Positions 23,253 through 35,422 of a stretch of 64,000 nucleotides of DNA are shown one piece after another. The position numbers and the translations under genes were made by a program. Under the pieces are notes generated by a model, which was not told the DNA's origin, did no database searches, and saw only the letters and a program-made list of their open reading frames with translations. The DNA lies in the NCBI GenBank assembly GCA_025529335.1, contig JAMYHX010000112.1, positions 35,336-99,335 of the forward strand, read 5' to 3'. Origin of the DNA: Rhizopus sp. PT2906 (lineage: Eukaryota; Mucoromycota; Mucoromycetes; Mucorales; Rhizopodaceae). Numbering within the stretch: position 1 is the stretch's first letter; each line of letters opens with the position of its first letter.

Positions 23253-23962
23253 TTAGTACAAGCGGTGAGGCTTGCCCATGGAAGACTTCAAGTACAAAGA
23301 CTTGACGTTTTGCCAGTTCTTCTTTAACAAGGAGACAAGGAAGTTGACAGACAACATGATGTTGCCAACCAATTGATCTTCAGTCATATCAACATGACCA
23401 ACAGCAACACCAAGACAGAGAACCTTCTTGAGTTGGAACTTGATGGTGGCACGGATTTCGTTGGCCTTGTCAACCAAAGAGTCATTGTGAGAGACAGGAG
23501 TAGGGAACTTGCCGACCTTGTGAAGACCAGGACCGAGAAGACGAGGAATTTGCTTGATCAAAGCTTCAGAGGCAAGGAAAGCATCGTACTTCTTGGCAAG
23601 TTTCTTGATGAGCTTCTTGTTCTTGTTGAGCTTCTTCAAGTCATCAACAGATTGGAATTCCATACCGGCACCTTTGGCTTGGTCACAGTGGAAAGCATCA
23701 CCAAGGACACAAACGGTCATACGAGGACGAGCAATGTGAGGAAGCTTGATAGTACCAGAGAAACGCTTATCACGTTGAGGGTCATAGTTCTTCAAACCAA
23801 TCTGAAGTTCGACTGTTTCAGTAAAGTTACGCTTCTTCTCTTCTGATCCCTTATAGATTTCAGCAACAATTTCTCTGACGGCAGCAGCGCTAACTTTGCT
23901 ATTCTAGATTGTAAATACTCATGGATGGATGGATGGATGGATGACTGGATGTATTACCTCAT
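23253..23962 (-). CDS. RPL1: 60S ribosomal protein uL1 (L10a)
   Basis: Two exons: a 5-nt first coding exon (23958-23962, ATGAG) and 23253-23898. The splice creates [20 protein letters not shown], the conserved L10a N-terminus. The rest is canonical: [52 protein letters not shown], and the end [10 protein letters not shown]. About 216 residues, a component of the L1 stalk handling exiting tRNA. Codon use is strongly biased to GCT/AAG/GTC-type codons, as expected for a ribosomal protein gene. The intron contains a (TGGA)n array. Confidence 0.97.
23921..23943. repeat. (TGGA)n tetranucleotide repeat in the uL1 intron
   Basis: Five to six TGGA units, intronic, four bases-unit periodicity clear. 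Confidence 0.85.
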
Positions 23963-24138
23963 TTTGTCAAGTCAAATAAAAAAAGATTAAATTCTTAGAG
24001 CAAAATGCACTATTTGTACAAATTTATAAAAATGGATTTCATTGGCTAGATTGCACTTCAAATAGAAATAGACAAACACACAGACTAAGAAAGAGAGAAG
24101 AGGGGTGAAGAGAGAGAGAAAAAAAGGGGGAAGGGGAA

Positions 24139-24161
24139 ACTGTTGTTGTTGTTGTTGTTGT
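24139..24161. repeat. (GTT)n repeat near the PP2A 3' end
   Basis: Seven GTT units followed by poly-T, in the 3' flank of the PP2A gene. Confidence 0.8.
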
Positions 24162-24192
24162 TTTTTTTTCTTTAAAAATAGTTTCTTGATAA

Positions 24193-25394
<1,202 letters not shown>

Positions 25395-26172
25395 TATACA
25401 CACAAAATATAGTTTGAAGAAAGAAAAGAGGGAAAAAAGAAAGAAATAGTGAAAATGTACTTTTTTTTATTTTCTTTCCCCTACAGAATACCCTCGGGTG
25501 ACGTAAATAAATCCCAGATTTTCTTTTAATTGGTTAAGAGATGGGTATAGAGTAATAGAAGCCCTCCCTTTATGAACAGTGTAGATTCTAAATCATATCT
25601 AATGTCGATATGACTGAGAGTGGACAGACTTTATTTGAAAATATGTAATGACATATTTACGCAGCCTCATCCTTTTTTTTTTTTGGTTCGCCTTTCATCA
25701 CTTTTGATTTTACTTTACCTTATTTGGAAAGCATTCCTCTAACAGCATTAAATGCATTGGTATTACCTTCTTCCATAATAATCAGATAAAAGACAATGAA
25801 AACTTTTAAGTCTAGAGACATGTTTTTACATAAAGTAGCAAACAACAAAGAATATTCACTGTGGCTAAGCCATTCAGATAAGGACATCCAAGGTAATATA
25901 GGCTGATGACGCGTTCAGTAAGTCTACATGATTATGCTCTGTACTCTATCTACTTTTATTTTACTTTCACATCTTAAACTGTTGAAGGGAAGAAAGAAGA
26001 ATAAACTTTAGAGGATTTGCTAGTCTTTTTCTTCAAAGTAAAGGACAAGTGTTTGACTCAATTGACACTCTTATTGGATAACGACGACTAATTGCCTAAT
26101 AAAGAAATATCTAATTTAAAAGAATAAGGTCAATCATCATTTTGAAAAAGTGGTTTCTTTATTTTATAAAGT
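25395..26172. other. Intergenic region upstream of PP2A and downstream of proteasome beta3
   Basis: About 780 bases, AT-rich. It contains an interrupted small reading frame at 25657-25776 on the minus strand (see findings) and a poly-T run. Nothing else recognised; it presumably includes the PP2A promoter and the PUP3 3' UTR. Confidence 0.45.
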
Positions 26173-27057
26173 TTAATCCTATTTTAAAAGAGTTAAAAAG
26201 AGAGGAATTCGATTGTTTGATTTCTCTTTTTACCTGACGACCCTTAAGAGAACGACAAATGACTTCATTGGGTGTTCTATAAATTTAACTTTGAGCTCAG
26301 GTTCAATATGCTTATTATTACTACTTACATGACATATACAACAGCTCCCCAACCTGATAAAGCATCTCTGTCTTGTGCATTTAATAATGCTTGAGAAATT
26401 GTTTCAAAGAGATCCTCAGGTTCAAGGTCAGGCTCCCAAAGAGATTCACACATACCGTATAGGTTAGGTCCTGCTGTACCGGCAACAACAAAGTCTTTGG
26501 CAAAGTTAATGCATCCAATCAAATCCATAGAGCAAATGAATGGTTTGTTGTCCTTTCCTAAGCCTGCAATAACTGGTTCAACAAAATAAGGTCCAAATCT
26601 ATAAGACATCATTAATATCTCTTTCTTGTTCATCTTTTTCTCTACCTTCTTTCATATAAAGTTGAAGAAACCATATGTGCAAATGTCTTGGGTTCAACAT
26701 CTCTTTCTTCACGCATCTTGTACATGTTTGTCTTGAAACGGAATCGATCTGCTCTAAAGTTTTGAAACATGGTTTAGTAAAATCACAAAATACACATAAT
26801 GTAAGCATTACAGTGTAAGCACATCAGTGGCTAATCCTGCCAAACCAATAAATGTCTTTTCGGATGCTTTAAAAATCTTTTTAAATTCGGTCGACACTGT
26901 CATAAATTGGGCACCTAAACGTTTATCGGCTGCAATAGCAACACAGTCTTTACCGACCATGGCTACCACAGAGCCACCATTATATTGCATAATAGACTAT
27001 TTCGAAAGTTTAGTATTGTTTTTATTTACTGAAAGTGTGTTTCCTTTTTTTTACCAT
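26173..27057 (-). CDS. PUP3: 20S proteasome subunit beta-3
   Basis: About six coding exons, near 205 residues. The first coding exon is only ATG (27055-27057); splicing yields [20 protein letters not shown], matching PSMB3. It continues with [17 protein letters not shown] and GLAGLATDV, then [72 protein letters not shown] and [12 protein letters not shown]. The penultimate exon ends LKGRQ and a last exon of six nucleotides (26173-26178, GATTAA) gives the expected terminal D. Without that splice the frame would run on with unrelated residues. A non-catalytic beta-ring subunit. An ACGCGT site lies 61 bp upstream. Confidence 0.93.
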
Positions 27058-27465
27058 GTTGACAAAAGTATTATATTAAGAGAGGGAGATAGAAGAAGAA
27101 AACAAAGTTCAACTTTGACGCGTAACTGTCCCGCCATTAGAGCACACGTAGCGCAAATAAAGATTACGTCACCAACAGTCATTGTCGCTCCGACTGTCGC
27201 AGTGTTAATGAGGCAAGCCAAACCTTTGAGAGGGGAAAATGATGGTTCTTTCTGATAATCCACAAATATTTGTTTGTAATGAATGATTGTGCTATCAATT
27301 TAGCGGCGAGTTGAATTGATGATATTCCACTTATCAAAGTGCATACATGTTTGCAAGGGAAAATACGCCTTTAAGATTATTTGAGAATTTATTAAATCAT
27401 TGCTTCCAAGAACCAACGTCGTAGCCAACCAAAACCGATGTTGCGCAAAAATCTTACATTTTAAG
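27058..27465. other. Spacer upstream of PUP3, left edge of a mobile-element island
   Basis: About 400 bases holding ACGCGT at 27118-27123 (possible PUP3 promoter element) and a GC-richer stretch 27120-27240. No gene recognised. The left end of the neighbouring transposon presumably lies here but no terminal inverted repeat was found. Confidence 0.4.
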
Positions 27466-28676
27466 ATGAGTGCAGTATTTTTATCTGTGGTTAATGAGAA
27501 TGGCGGCCCTGAACCCATGGAGTATATTGCTGATCAAAATGAAGTTATTGTTGAAACAATTGCCACTCACACAGAATACTTGAATAATGCAGTTCTAAGC
27601 GAATAGAAAAGAAAAAGATGAAGATATTCGTATGAAAGAGGCAGGCGTAAAGCGTGATTATGTACGTTATACCATCCAGGATAAGGTTAGGTTTTTCGAT
27701 TGGAAGATTGAAAAGTGTATGGGTGCATCAGCTGCAGCAAAGTATTTGGTTATTCATATTCGAACTGCTCAGAGATGGGTTAAACAGTATTATATGTGTT
27801 CTGATAGCATTTTTGAGACATGTAAACGGGTTGGCCGTAAATGTATTTTGAGCGAAGAGCAATAAAACAGCAGTGATCGACTTCATTGATGCGAATCCTT
27901 CTGCTGCTGTTGTTGAAGTGACTGGACATCTTTTGAACCAATTCGCTGATCTGAAAGCTTCACGTAGTACGATTTATAATTTCATGAAAAGCGAATGTAA
28001 CATTTTATTGAAGAAAGCAGACTTCCATTTTATCGAAAGAAATAGCCCAGCAAAGATTGAGGAGCGGCACAATGGGGTTTACAAATGGGAAAACACCGAC
28101 ATGAATTTTCTGACGAATTGTGTGTTTCTTGACGAATCAGCTTTTGATATCAATATGAAACGGTCAAGAGCTTGGTCCAGAAAAGGTACCCGCGCTATTG
28201 CTACTCGACCCACAACCAGAGCAAACACGACGTCTATATTGGGCGCAATCGGCGTAAAAAAGCCAAGACCTACTAAGAAAGAAAAGCTGAAGGATACGTA
28301 AGCTCTGGAACTGTAACAGGTCATTACATCAGTTTCTTAAAAATAACTCTCAATGAAATGGGCAGGCATCCACATATGAAAGGCCATTACATAGTTATGG
28401 ATAATGCACCCATTCACACTCATGAAAACATAAAAAAGTATATTGAATACCGAAGATATAAGTATGTATCCTACGTATTCGCCTGAGCTTAACCCGATAG
28501 AACAATTCTGGGCAGTAGCAAAGAGTAAAGTGAAGCGCCATAGGTTTTTGCAGGAAGACATTTTATCAAAAAGAATTACAGAAGCATGCAAAAGTGTGAA
28601 GAAAAGCCATTTCAGAGGCTTCGTCTCGCATTCTTACAAGTGCTGTGATAAATGTCGAAATAAGGAGTTCCTATAA
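27466..28676 (+). pseudogene. Degenerate Tc1/mariner-IS630 family transposase
   Basis: Open segments in different frames, interrupted by stops at about 27604, 27863 and 28300, together follow the transposase order. An HTH-like N-terminus has SAAAKYLVIHIRTAQRWVKQ, then a second helix-turn-helix region (SRSTIYNFMKSECN). The first catalytic Asp lies in VFLDESAFDINM and the second in YIVMDNAPIHTHE. The conserved YSPELNPIEQFWAVAKSKV carries the third acidic residue of the DDE triad. Frame breaks between the second and third motifs show it is inactive. Full elements of this type are 1.3-2 kb with TA target duplications; ends could not be defined by eye. Confidence 0.85.
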
Positions 28677-28769
28677 TATAGTCTCCAATTGATTTCAAAC
28701 ATTCAGGTAAGAAATATACCCAAAAAAAAAGAAAAAGAAAAAGAAAATGAGTGATGAATACGAGACTAA

Positions 28770-29500
28770 TCAATTAGAAATGAGTACTTTCCAGGAAAAA
28801 AGACTGTCCAACGTCTTTTGAAAACCTTTGAGCTGACCAAACGATGTTGGGATTGCCAAACAAGCCATTAATTTTGCCACAAAGATACCGTTGTCATTCA
28901 TTAAAATGTACATATATCCGGTTGTTCCTGTATTAGTCAAAAGTGATATGGGTTAAACAAAGGGATGTGCTAGTACCGCCTTCACTCATCAATCCAATCC
29001 ATAGCTATAACATGGTCGCAATCTGCCAGCCTTATCAACAGCAAGAATTGAGGCATTGGCCCTTAGATTCTTTGATTGCTGCTTTAAAACCAGTGTTGGA
29101 CTTGCGTGATGTCTTTTCCATTCTGATGAATTCAACTCAATGCGGAAACTTTGAGTTGAAGTGACAATCATCAAGTCGATTTTGCGACCATAGGACGTGG
29201 CTATATCACTATCGTCGGTCTAATTCAAGATCATGGCATCTTTTGATGATAAAGAGGAGCAGTCGCCACTATCAAGATAAAAATGGTTGTTTTGTTAAAT
29301 TAGTTCATTCTATTTCTATCTGTATCTTGCCACTTTCTCCACAAGGCCCACAGGGGAAACGCCAGAATAGGATATCCAAAAGCGATGCCAGCCTTCTGTA
29401 AACCGTCATTTCCGAGTCAATCATTTTCCAATTTTCCAAATTTTCGACACTAATGTAAAAAAGGTACTCATTAGCATCACATCTTGCTAAACCCAATGTT
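28770..29500 (-). pseudogene. Decayed member of an expanded uncharacterised family with PD-(D/E)XK-like motifs
   Basis: Reading the minus strand from about 29455: exon VENLENWK..SEMTVYRRLASLLDIL; then an exon from a TAG acceptor near 29270 with GDCSSLSSKDAMILN, an in-frame TAG, and SYGRKIDLMIV. Next come RIELNSSEWKRH and LKQQSKNLRANASIL, ending GLDWI. The donor after this exon is ATGAGT instead of GTGAGT. The next exon (GTTGYMYILMNDNGIFVAKL ... IPTSFGQLKGF) ends at TGA 28770-28772. Motif order and exon starts are shared with the locus at 62.7-63.4 kb. The stop and lost donor suggest a pseudogene. Its function is unknown. Confidence 0.55.
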
Positions 29501-31417
29501 GTGTTCAGCTTTAGTGTTATTGTAAAAAGGCAGATATGTCGATGGCTTGCGAATTAGATTCTTTATAAAAAGAAGAGATGAATATTATTAAATTAAGTTT
29601 GTGCGTGAGTTTTATAGGGAATATTAATGTTGTCAGTATGATAAATGTGGTCATTGGCATTATTTATGCTTATATTATTATTGTTATACTAGTAGCTACT
29701 ATAGTTGTTATTATTATAAGTTATTCTTATCAGATGCGATGGATGAATGTAAAGTAGAATGTATGCTTTACTTTATTATACTCGAGTTATTATAATGATT
29801 ATCTCATCAAACACGTCATCGCTAACTGATACTTTTACGTTGACAGGAGGCATGTTTGAACTTTAGTTTTACTGATGTCTGAGAGATTTAGACATGTTTA
29901 ATACTATGAAAAATAATTTAAAAACTCAACGAAATAAAATACAGATCTTAAGCTTTATAGTAATCACACGCGCCGCGTAAACTGAAGGGGTCTGTTCAAT
30001 AAAAAGCATGTGGTTTGTATCGGCACAAATATGCTGACCAAATCTTTACTTGACTCTCTTGTTCCAAGTAAAGCGCATCTGTCTTTATCAATTATTAATG
30101 CCGCATAGAAATAAAGACCACTGAAAAGTATATGATATATAAAGATTAATATCAAGTGTATTGATGTTTTATTATGCGTTGACAACATGGGATTCCTTTA
30201 ATTTCCTTTGTACTTTAGTGCAGCTGCTCTTTGCTCAGGAGATAAGCTATTTAAATAATCAAGGATTTAACTAGCAGAAAGAGCAGGTGTAGCAAAGCCA
30301 ACAGCGACAAGCTTGATTTGCATTTGTATAAAGAATATATGGTTAAAAAACCGTTGTCTAGCGTAAAACATTGCCCTATTTATATCAAAATAGGCTCCCA
30401 TAGATACTGTTGTCGTTACTGTTTATTATTGGTTATAAACACATTTTACTATCTTTGATTAGATGGAGGTGTTCTGTTTCTCTTTGTTTTGCTGATCATT
30501 TATACATTAATTCACAAGCTGCAGGAAACATATTCGTTGTATGCACATCATGGACCGAGTTAACCTTTCTTCATGAGTTTATATGCTTGTACTGATAATA
30601 ATTTTGGTTTAAGAAAGAAAAGTGTATATGAAAATGAATAGGCTTCTTTCTATAGCCTTATCAGGGCAATCAAATTTGCAACTAATGCTTTTGACACTGT
30701 TTAACAAACAAAGCGTAGTATTCTACACAGTTCTTTGAAAGACCACATCTCACCCTGTCCCATCTATAAGGCAAAGTGGTGTATGAGAAGCTACGGACTT
30801 CTTTGAATTACAAAATTCGATATCTCCATTAACAAATTCAAACAGATCGCCCTTTCAATAGTCACAGACAACCATTGTTATGGTTTTTTAGCTCACAACT
30901 TGGGCTCTCATTCCTTCCTCCATTAAAATGAAGATCATCATTGATTCTCTGGAAGGAGTTTAGACACTGTTTGTAGTGTTTTTCGAATATGCAGACCATC
31001 AACATATTCACATGATAAAATATCACTTAAAGCGCCTCTGCAAAAAGGTCGAGAACAAATCCTGAAGGAAACACCACATTATCTATAGTAAAGCTCAAAT
31101 CAAGCCTGAAGATCAAAAGAAACCAAGACTCGAGGTTCACGACTCTTTCAAAATTTTGAACTGTGACAGAAATGAGTATGGTTTTGACCAATGTATATTA
31201 CTATCTCAAGTATGTCTTTACAAGGAGATATAATGGAGTATAGCTTCTCGCAAAAAAGAGGGAAGGATACATTCCCTACCTTGATAGTCAAGTGGTTACT
31301 CTAAAAGGGGCAATTCTATATTCAAATGGCGCAATTAAAAATAATGCTCAAAAAGAACCATTTCCACTTTTTTTTTTTTTTTAATTTTCACACCTTTTCT
31401 TTCTTTTTTTTTTTGAA
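29501..31417. other. 1.9-kb non-coding accessory region
   Basis: AT-rich, no credible gene. It contains a palindromic ACGCGCCGCGT at 29968-29978 and an alternating ATT/TAT-rich stretch around 29670-29730. Short open frames lack any recognised motif. Probably decayed mobile or family sequence. Confidence 0.4.
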
Positions 31418-32174
31418 ATGGCTTTAGCACCTCAATTTGCTGGACATCGTTTAGGCTCTGCACTCGCGCCACATACTATCGAGCTTTACTTGGACTATGT
31501 TGTAAGTTGAAAAATGACGCGTAAAATGGTTTCTTATCTGCTTTTTCATAGTGTCCTTTTTCTGCCAAACTTTACAAGAAAATTCGTGAGGTAACAACAC
31601 AAAAAGTGATGATAGACTCCCCTCTCCTAATCTTTTCCTCTATATAGCAAGTATGGCCATATATCGAGCAAACATACCCTAATAAAGTCAAGTTGATTTT
31701 CCGTCACCAAGTACAGCCTTGGCATGCTGCTTCTACTGCTGTTCATGAAGCTGCACTCGCTGTTGAAAAGCTTGATGACAACAAGTTCTTTCCATTCTCT
31801 GATGTGCTATTTTTACGTCAAAAGGAGTAAGATTTTTGCTCTTTATTAAATGTGAATTAACTCATTCAGTTAGATTCTTTGATGAATCACTTGAAACAAA
31901 ATCGAGAAAACAAATCATTGAAGAGTTGGCCCAAATTGCGGAAACAGTTGGCGTTCCATCTGATAAAGTATTGGATCTTTTGGCTAATGGCTCGGGCGAG
32001 CCCAAGAATGCTGGAAATAAAGTCACTAATGACTTGAAGTTGCAAGTCAAGCTTGGTCGTCAGAATGGTATTCATGTCAGTCCTACCGTTTTATTTGATG
32101 GTCTTCGTGATGACAGTGTTTCTTCCGGTTGGGAACTTGATCAATGGAAGGAATACTTGAAAAGCAAATTGTAA
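31418..32174 (+). CDS. Thioredoxin-fold (DsbA-like / Thioredoxin_4) protein
   Basis: Four exons, about 200 residues. Begins MALAPQFAGHRLGSALAPHT. After the first intron comes the strand-helix junction DYVCPFSAKLYKKI, where CPFS occupies the CxxC active-site position of the thioredoxin fold, keeping the first Cys only. It continues with VKLIFRHQVQPWHAAST, SPTVLFDGL (the cis-Pro segment VSPTVLF) and ends EYLKSKL. No signal peptide is seen, so it is probably cytosolic. With one Cys it would act, if a redox enzyme, through a monothiol or glutathione-linked mechanism; that is inference. Confidence 0.75.
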
Positions 32175-32572
32175 CAAGTAAATAAACTACATTCTTATTT
32201 TTTTTTTCTTTGATGTTAAAATAAGCATATGCAACTAGACAACACCATGCTTCTCCCTTTGTAACGCGGTAGTACAAATGGGTACATTGTTTTGTTCTGT
32301 TTATGCAACATTGTATGAAGCGAAAAAGAAGAAAAGATGGTTAAATGTCATTCATAGTACTCGAATATATATATATATGTGTGCGTGTGCGGCATTCACA
32401 AACATGTACCAATGATTGTCTCCTCTTCTCCCTTTCTTCTTCCGGCTATTGCCCAATGTGAATGTAACAATGGGGTTTCATCATAATTTAGAACCCAGTA
32501 CGAAAATTTTCTCTTTTCTCTCTTTTTGTCCTTTGTCCCATTACAACTTTTTTTTTTTTTATATATAAAAGC
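32175..32572. promoter_or_regulatory. Intergenic spacer and probable promoter of the ABC transporter gene
   Basis: About 400 bases between two genes transcribed in the same direction. It contains a TA run near 32366-32378, CT-rich tracts and a poly-T/TATATAAAA element immediately before the ABC transporter start. No gene recognised. Confidence 0.35.
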
Positions 32573-35348
32573 ATGGCACTGACCAATCCACCGTTTTATG
32601 CCAACGGAACATTCAGTCTATCGACACCCTTATTCTGGGTACCTACCTTGTTATCAGCCCTTGTCATTGTTGTTGGATTAGCTCGTTATATGAGCACAAG
32701 ACATATTCCTTGGCAAGACATTTCAAGCTCTTCTGTATCTCGTGAAAAGAGATTGTCACCACTATCTAAACTAATCGTCACTCTATCCTGTGCTATCACC
32801 ATTTCTTATTTAGCAGACGCTGTCGTGATCGTACTTCGAACAGTTGTCGATGCTGCAAGTCTGCCGATTATGCTCATTTACTATACAGGTGTCTCCTGGA
32901 TCGCATGGGTTATCTCCTTGGTTTGTCTAATGGATGAATCCCACAAGTTCTCAAAGTGGTACTGGCTTCAGTACTTGTTTTTTGCTTTAGCTGCTATTGG
33001 AGATACAACCGTCGGTTGGCTTTGGGCCATAGGTTTCTACAAACCTAATCCAGGTAATAGAAAATAAAAATAAAAAGAAAGAAAAGATATATTCATAGAC
33101 AATTTTAGGCACTGTATTCAGTACATATGATCGTTTATTACTCGGCATCTTCGTTTGCCGTTACATATTTGAACTCTTTACATTCATATTCTCTGTTATT
33201 CAATTACTTTATACCACAAGACACATTCCTGCCACAGAGCCCTTATTATCCTCTCAGTCAACCTATGGTACTATCAATAATGACTTGAGCACCAATAAGC
33301 AACCAAAAGACGAAAGCAAAGGATTCTGGAAAAGATTCATGCGAGTACTGCCATTTATTTGGCCTCACAACAACTTTAAATTGCAGCAGCTTGTCATCAT
33401 GTGCTTCTTGTTGATGCTATTCAGTTTAGTCATTAATGTGTTTACGCCTTTGCAGATCGGTTATGTCGTCGATCAATTCAATCGAAACCCTACCAAGTTT
33501 GCTTGGGGTGCCGTTTGCATTTACGTTGGCTTCAAATTCCTGCAAGGAACTTCCGGTCTTATCCAAGCATTACAAAACTATTTGTGGATCCCGGTAGGGC
33601 AGTACACGACACGAGAGATTTCGGTCAAGTTATTTGCTCACTTGCATAACCTTTCGCTTCACTTCCACATCAATCGCAAGACGGGTGAGGTGCTTCGTGT
33701 GGTCGATCGTGGTACGAACAGTATCGTTCAACTCTTGTCACAGATCGTTTTCCAGATCTTCCCTGCACTCGCCAACATCGCCATCGCTGTTGTTGTATTC
33801 TCTGTTCAATTCTCAATCCCATTCGGTATCATCGTGTTTGTGACCATGGCACTTTATCTCTACGTGACTATCGTTCTGACCGAATGGAGAACTTCCTTCA
33901 GACGCAAGATGAACGAACTAGACAACTATGCTCGTTCCAAGGCCGTTGATTCTTTGCTCAACTTTGAAACCGTAAAGTATTACAATGCAGAATCTTTTGA
34001 AGTCAACCGATATGACCAGGCTATTGTCGAATACCAAAAGGCAGACTATAAAAACTCGGCTTCCTTAAATGTCCTCAACTTGGCTCAAAATGCAGTCATC
34101 ACCGGTGGTCTCCTCGCCGGTTCGCTCTTGTTTGCCTATGAAGTCTCTCGAGGACGTTTGACGGCTGGTGCCTTTGTCACATTCAACGTATACATGCTGC
34201 AACTCTACACACCACTTCACTGGTTTGGCACGTATTACCGTATGATCCAGCAAAACTTTATTGACATGGAAAAGATGTTTGAGCTCTTTGATGTCGATCA
34301 GTCGGTCAAAGATGTTGAAGGCGCAAGTGATCTTGTGGTGAGCGAAGGTCATGTTGTCTTTGACAATGTCTCCTTTTCATACGATCAGCGCCAGACCGCT
34401 CTCAACAACATCTCGTTTTCTATTCCCAAGGGCGCCACTGTGGCTCTTGTCGGTCCCTCAGGCGGCGGTAAATCAACCATTCTTCGTTTGCTCTTCCGTT
34501 TCTATGACCCTGACTCTGGACACATTTATATTGATGGACAAGATATTGCCCGAGTCAAACAGGCAACGCTTCGCAAGAACATTGGTGTTGTGCCTCAAGA
34601 TACTGTTCTTTTCAATGATACCATCATGTACAACATACGTTACGGTAATGTCAATGCATCAGATGAGGAAGTCATCGCTGCTGCCAAAGCAGCTCAAATC
34701 CATGACAAGATCCTGGCGTTCCCTGACGGCTATGATACCAAGGTTGGTGAACGTGGTCTTCGTCTGAGCGGCGGTGAAAAACAACGTGTGGCGATTGCAA
34801 GAACCATTCTAAAGGATCCATCCATTATCCTCTTGGATGAAGCGACCAGTGCTTTGGACACAACAACCGAACGTTATATTCAGGAGGCGCTGGCTCAAAT
34901 GACAAAGAATCGTACTACACTGGTGATAGCTCATCGTCTGTCGACTATTGTCAATGCAGATGTCATCTTGGTGATTAAGGATGGTAAAGTGGTCGAGTCA
35001 GGTAATCACGATGAACTGATACGCAATAATGGCATCTATCACGAAATGTGGCAAAAGCAACAAGATGATCCTGCCAGTGCGACATTGACAACGGTCCCAG
35101 AGGATGTCCTTGTGGAGGAACCTTTGACGATCCCTACTGATGCTCAAAAGCAGAATGCGTCGGAACAACAGGAGACAGGAAAGCCTTCATCTACAGAAGA
35201 AGAAGAAGAAGACGATGAGGAAGGAACCGAGCAACAACAGGATGCGAATAATGATTCCAAGAATACACAGACTGCATCAGGTCAAAAGTCATCAAGTAAT
35301 AAGCGAAAGAAGAACAAGAGAAGAAAGAGAACAAAGAGCAATAAATAA
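32573..35348 (+). CDS. HMT1: HMT1-type half-size ABC transporter (ABCB6/heavy-metal tolerance)
   Basis: Two exons (32573-33053, 33109-35348), 906 residues. An N-terminal extra membrane domain of about five spans (TMD0) is followed by a six-span core. The latter has a conserved REISVKLFAHLHNLSLHFH coupling region and RKTGEVLRVVDRGTNS. The nucleotide-binding domain is complete: Walker A GPSGGGKSTILR, Q-loop VVPQDTVLFNDTI, signature LSGGEKQRVAIAR, Walker B IILLDEATSALD, H-loop VIAHRLSTI. The tail is acidic and then strongly basic (KRKKNKRRKRTK). TMD0 plus half-transporter layout matches vacuolar HMT1/ABCB6 exporters of phytochelatin- or glutathione-metal complexes. The substrate is inferred from family. 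Confidence 0.93.
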
Positions 35349-35422
35349 AGATAGAAAGTGTTTCCTTATCTGAACATCTTTTAAAAAAAAGTAATACATC
35401 ATGTGTGCTATATCCTTTTTTT

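Noticed and set aside
33634..34767. Alternative frames inside the ABC transporter exon
   Set aside because: Shadow frames in a long, codon-biased exon.
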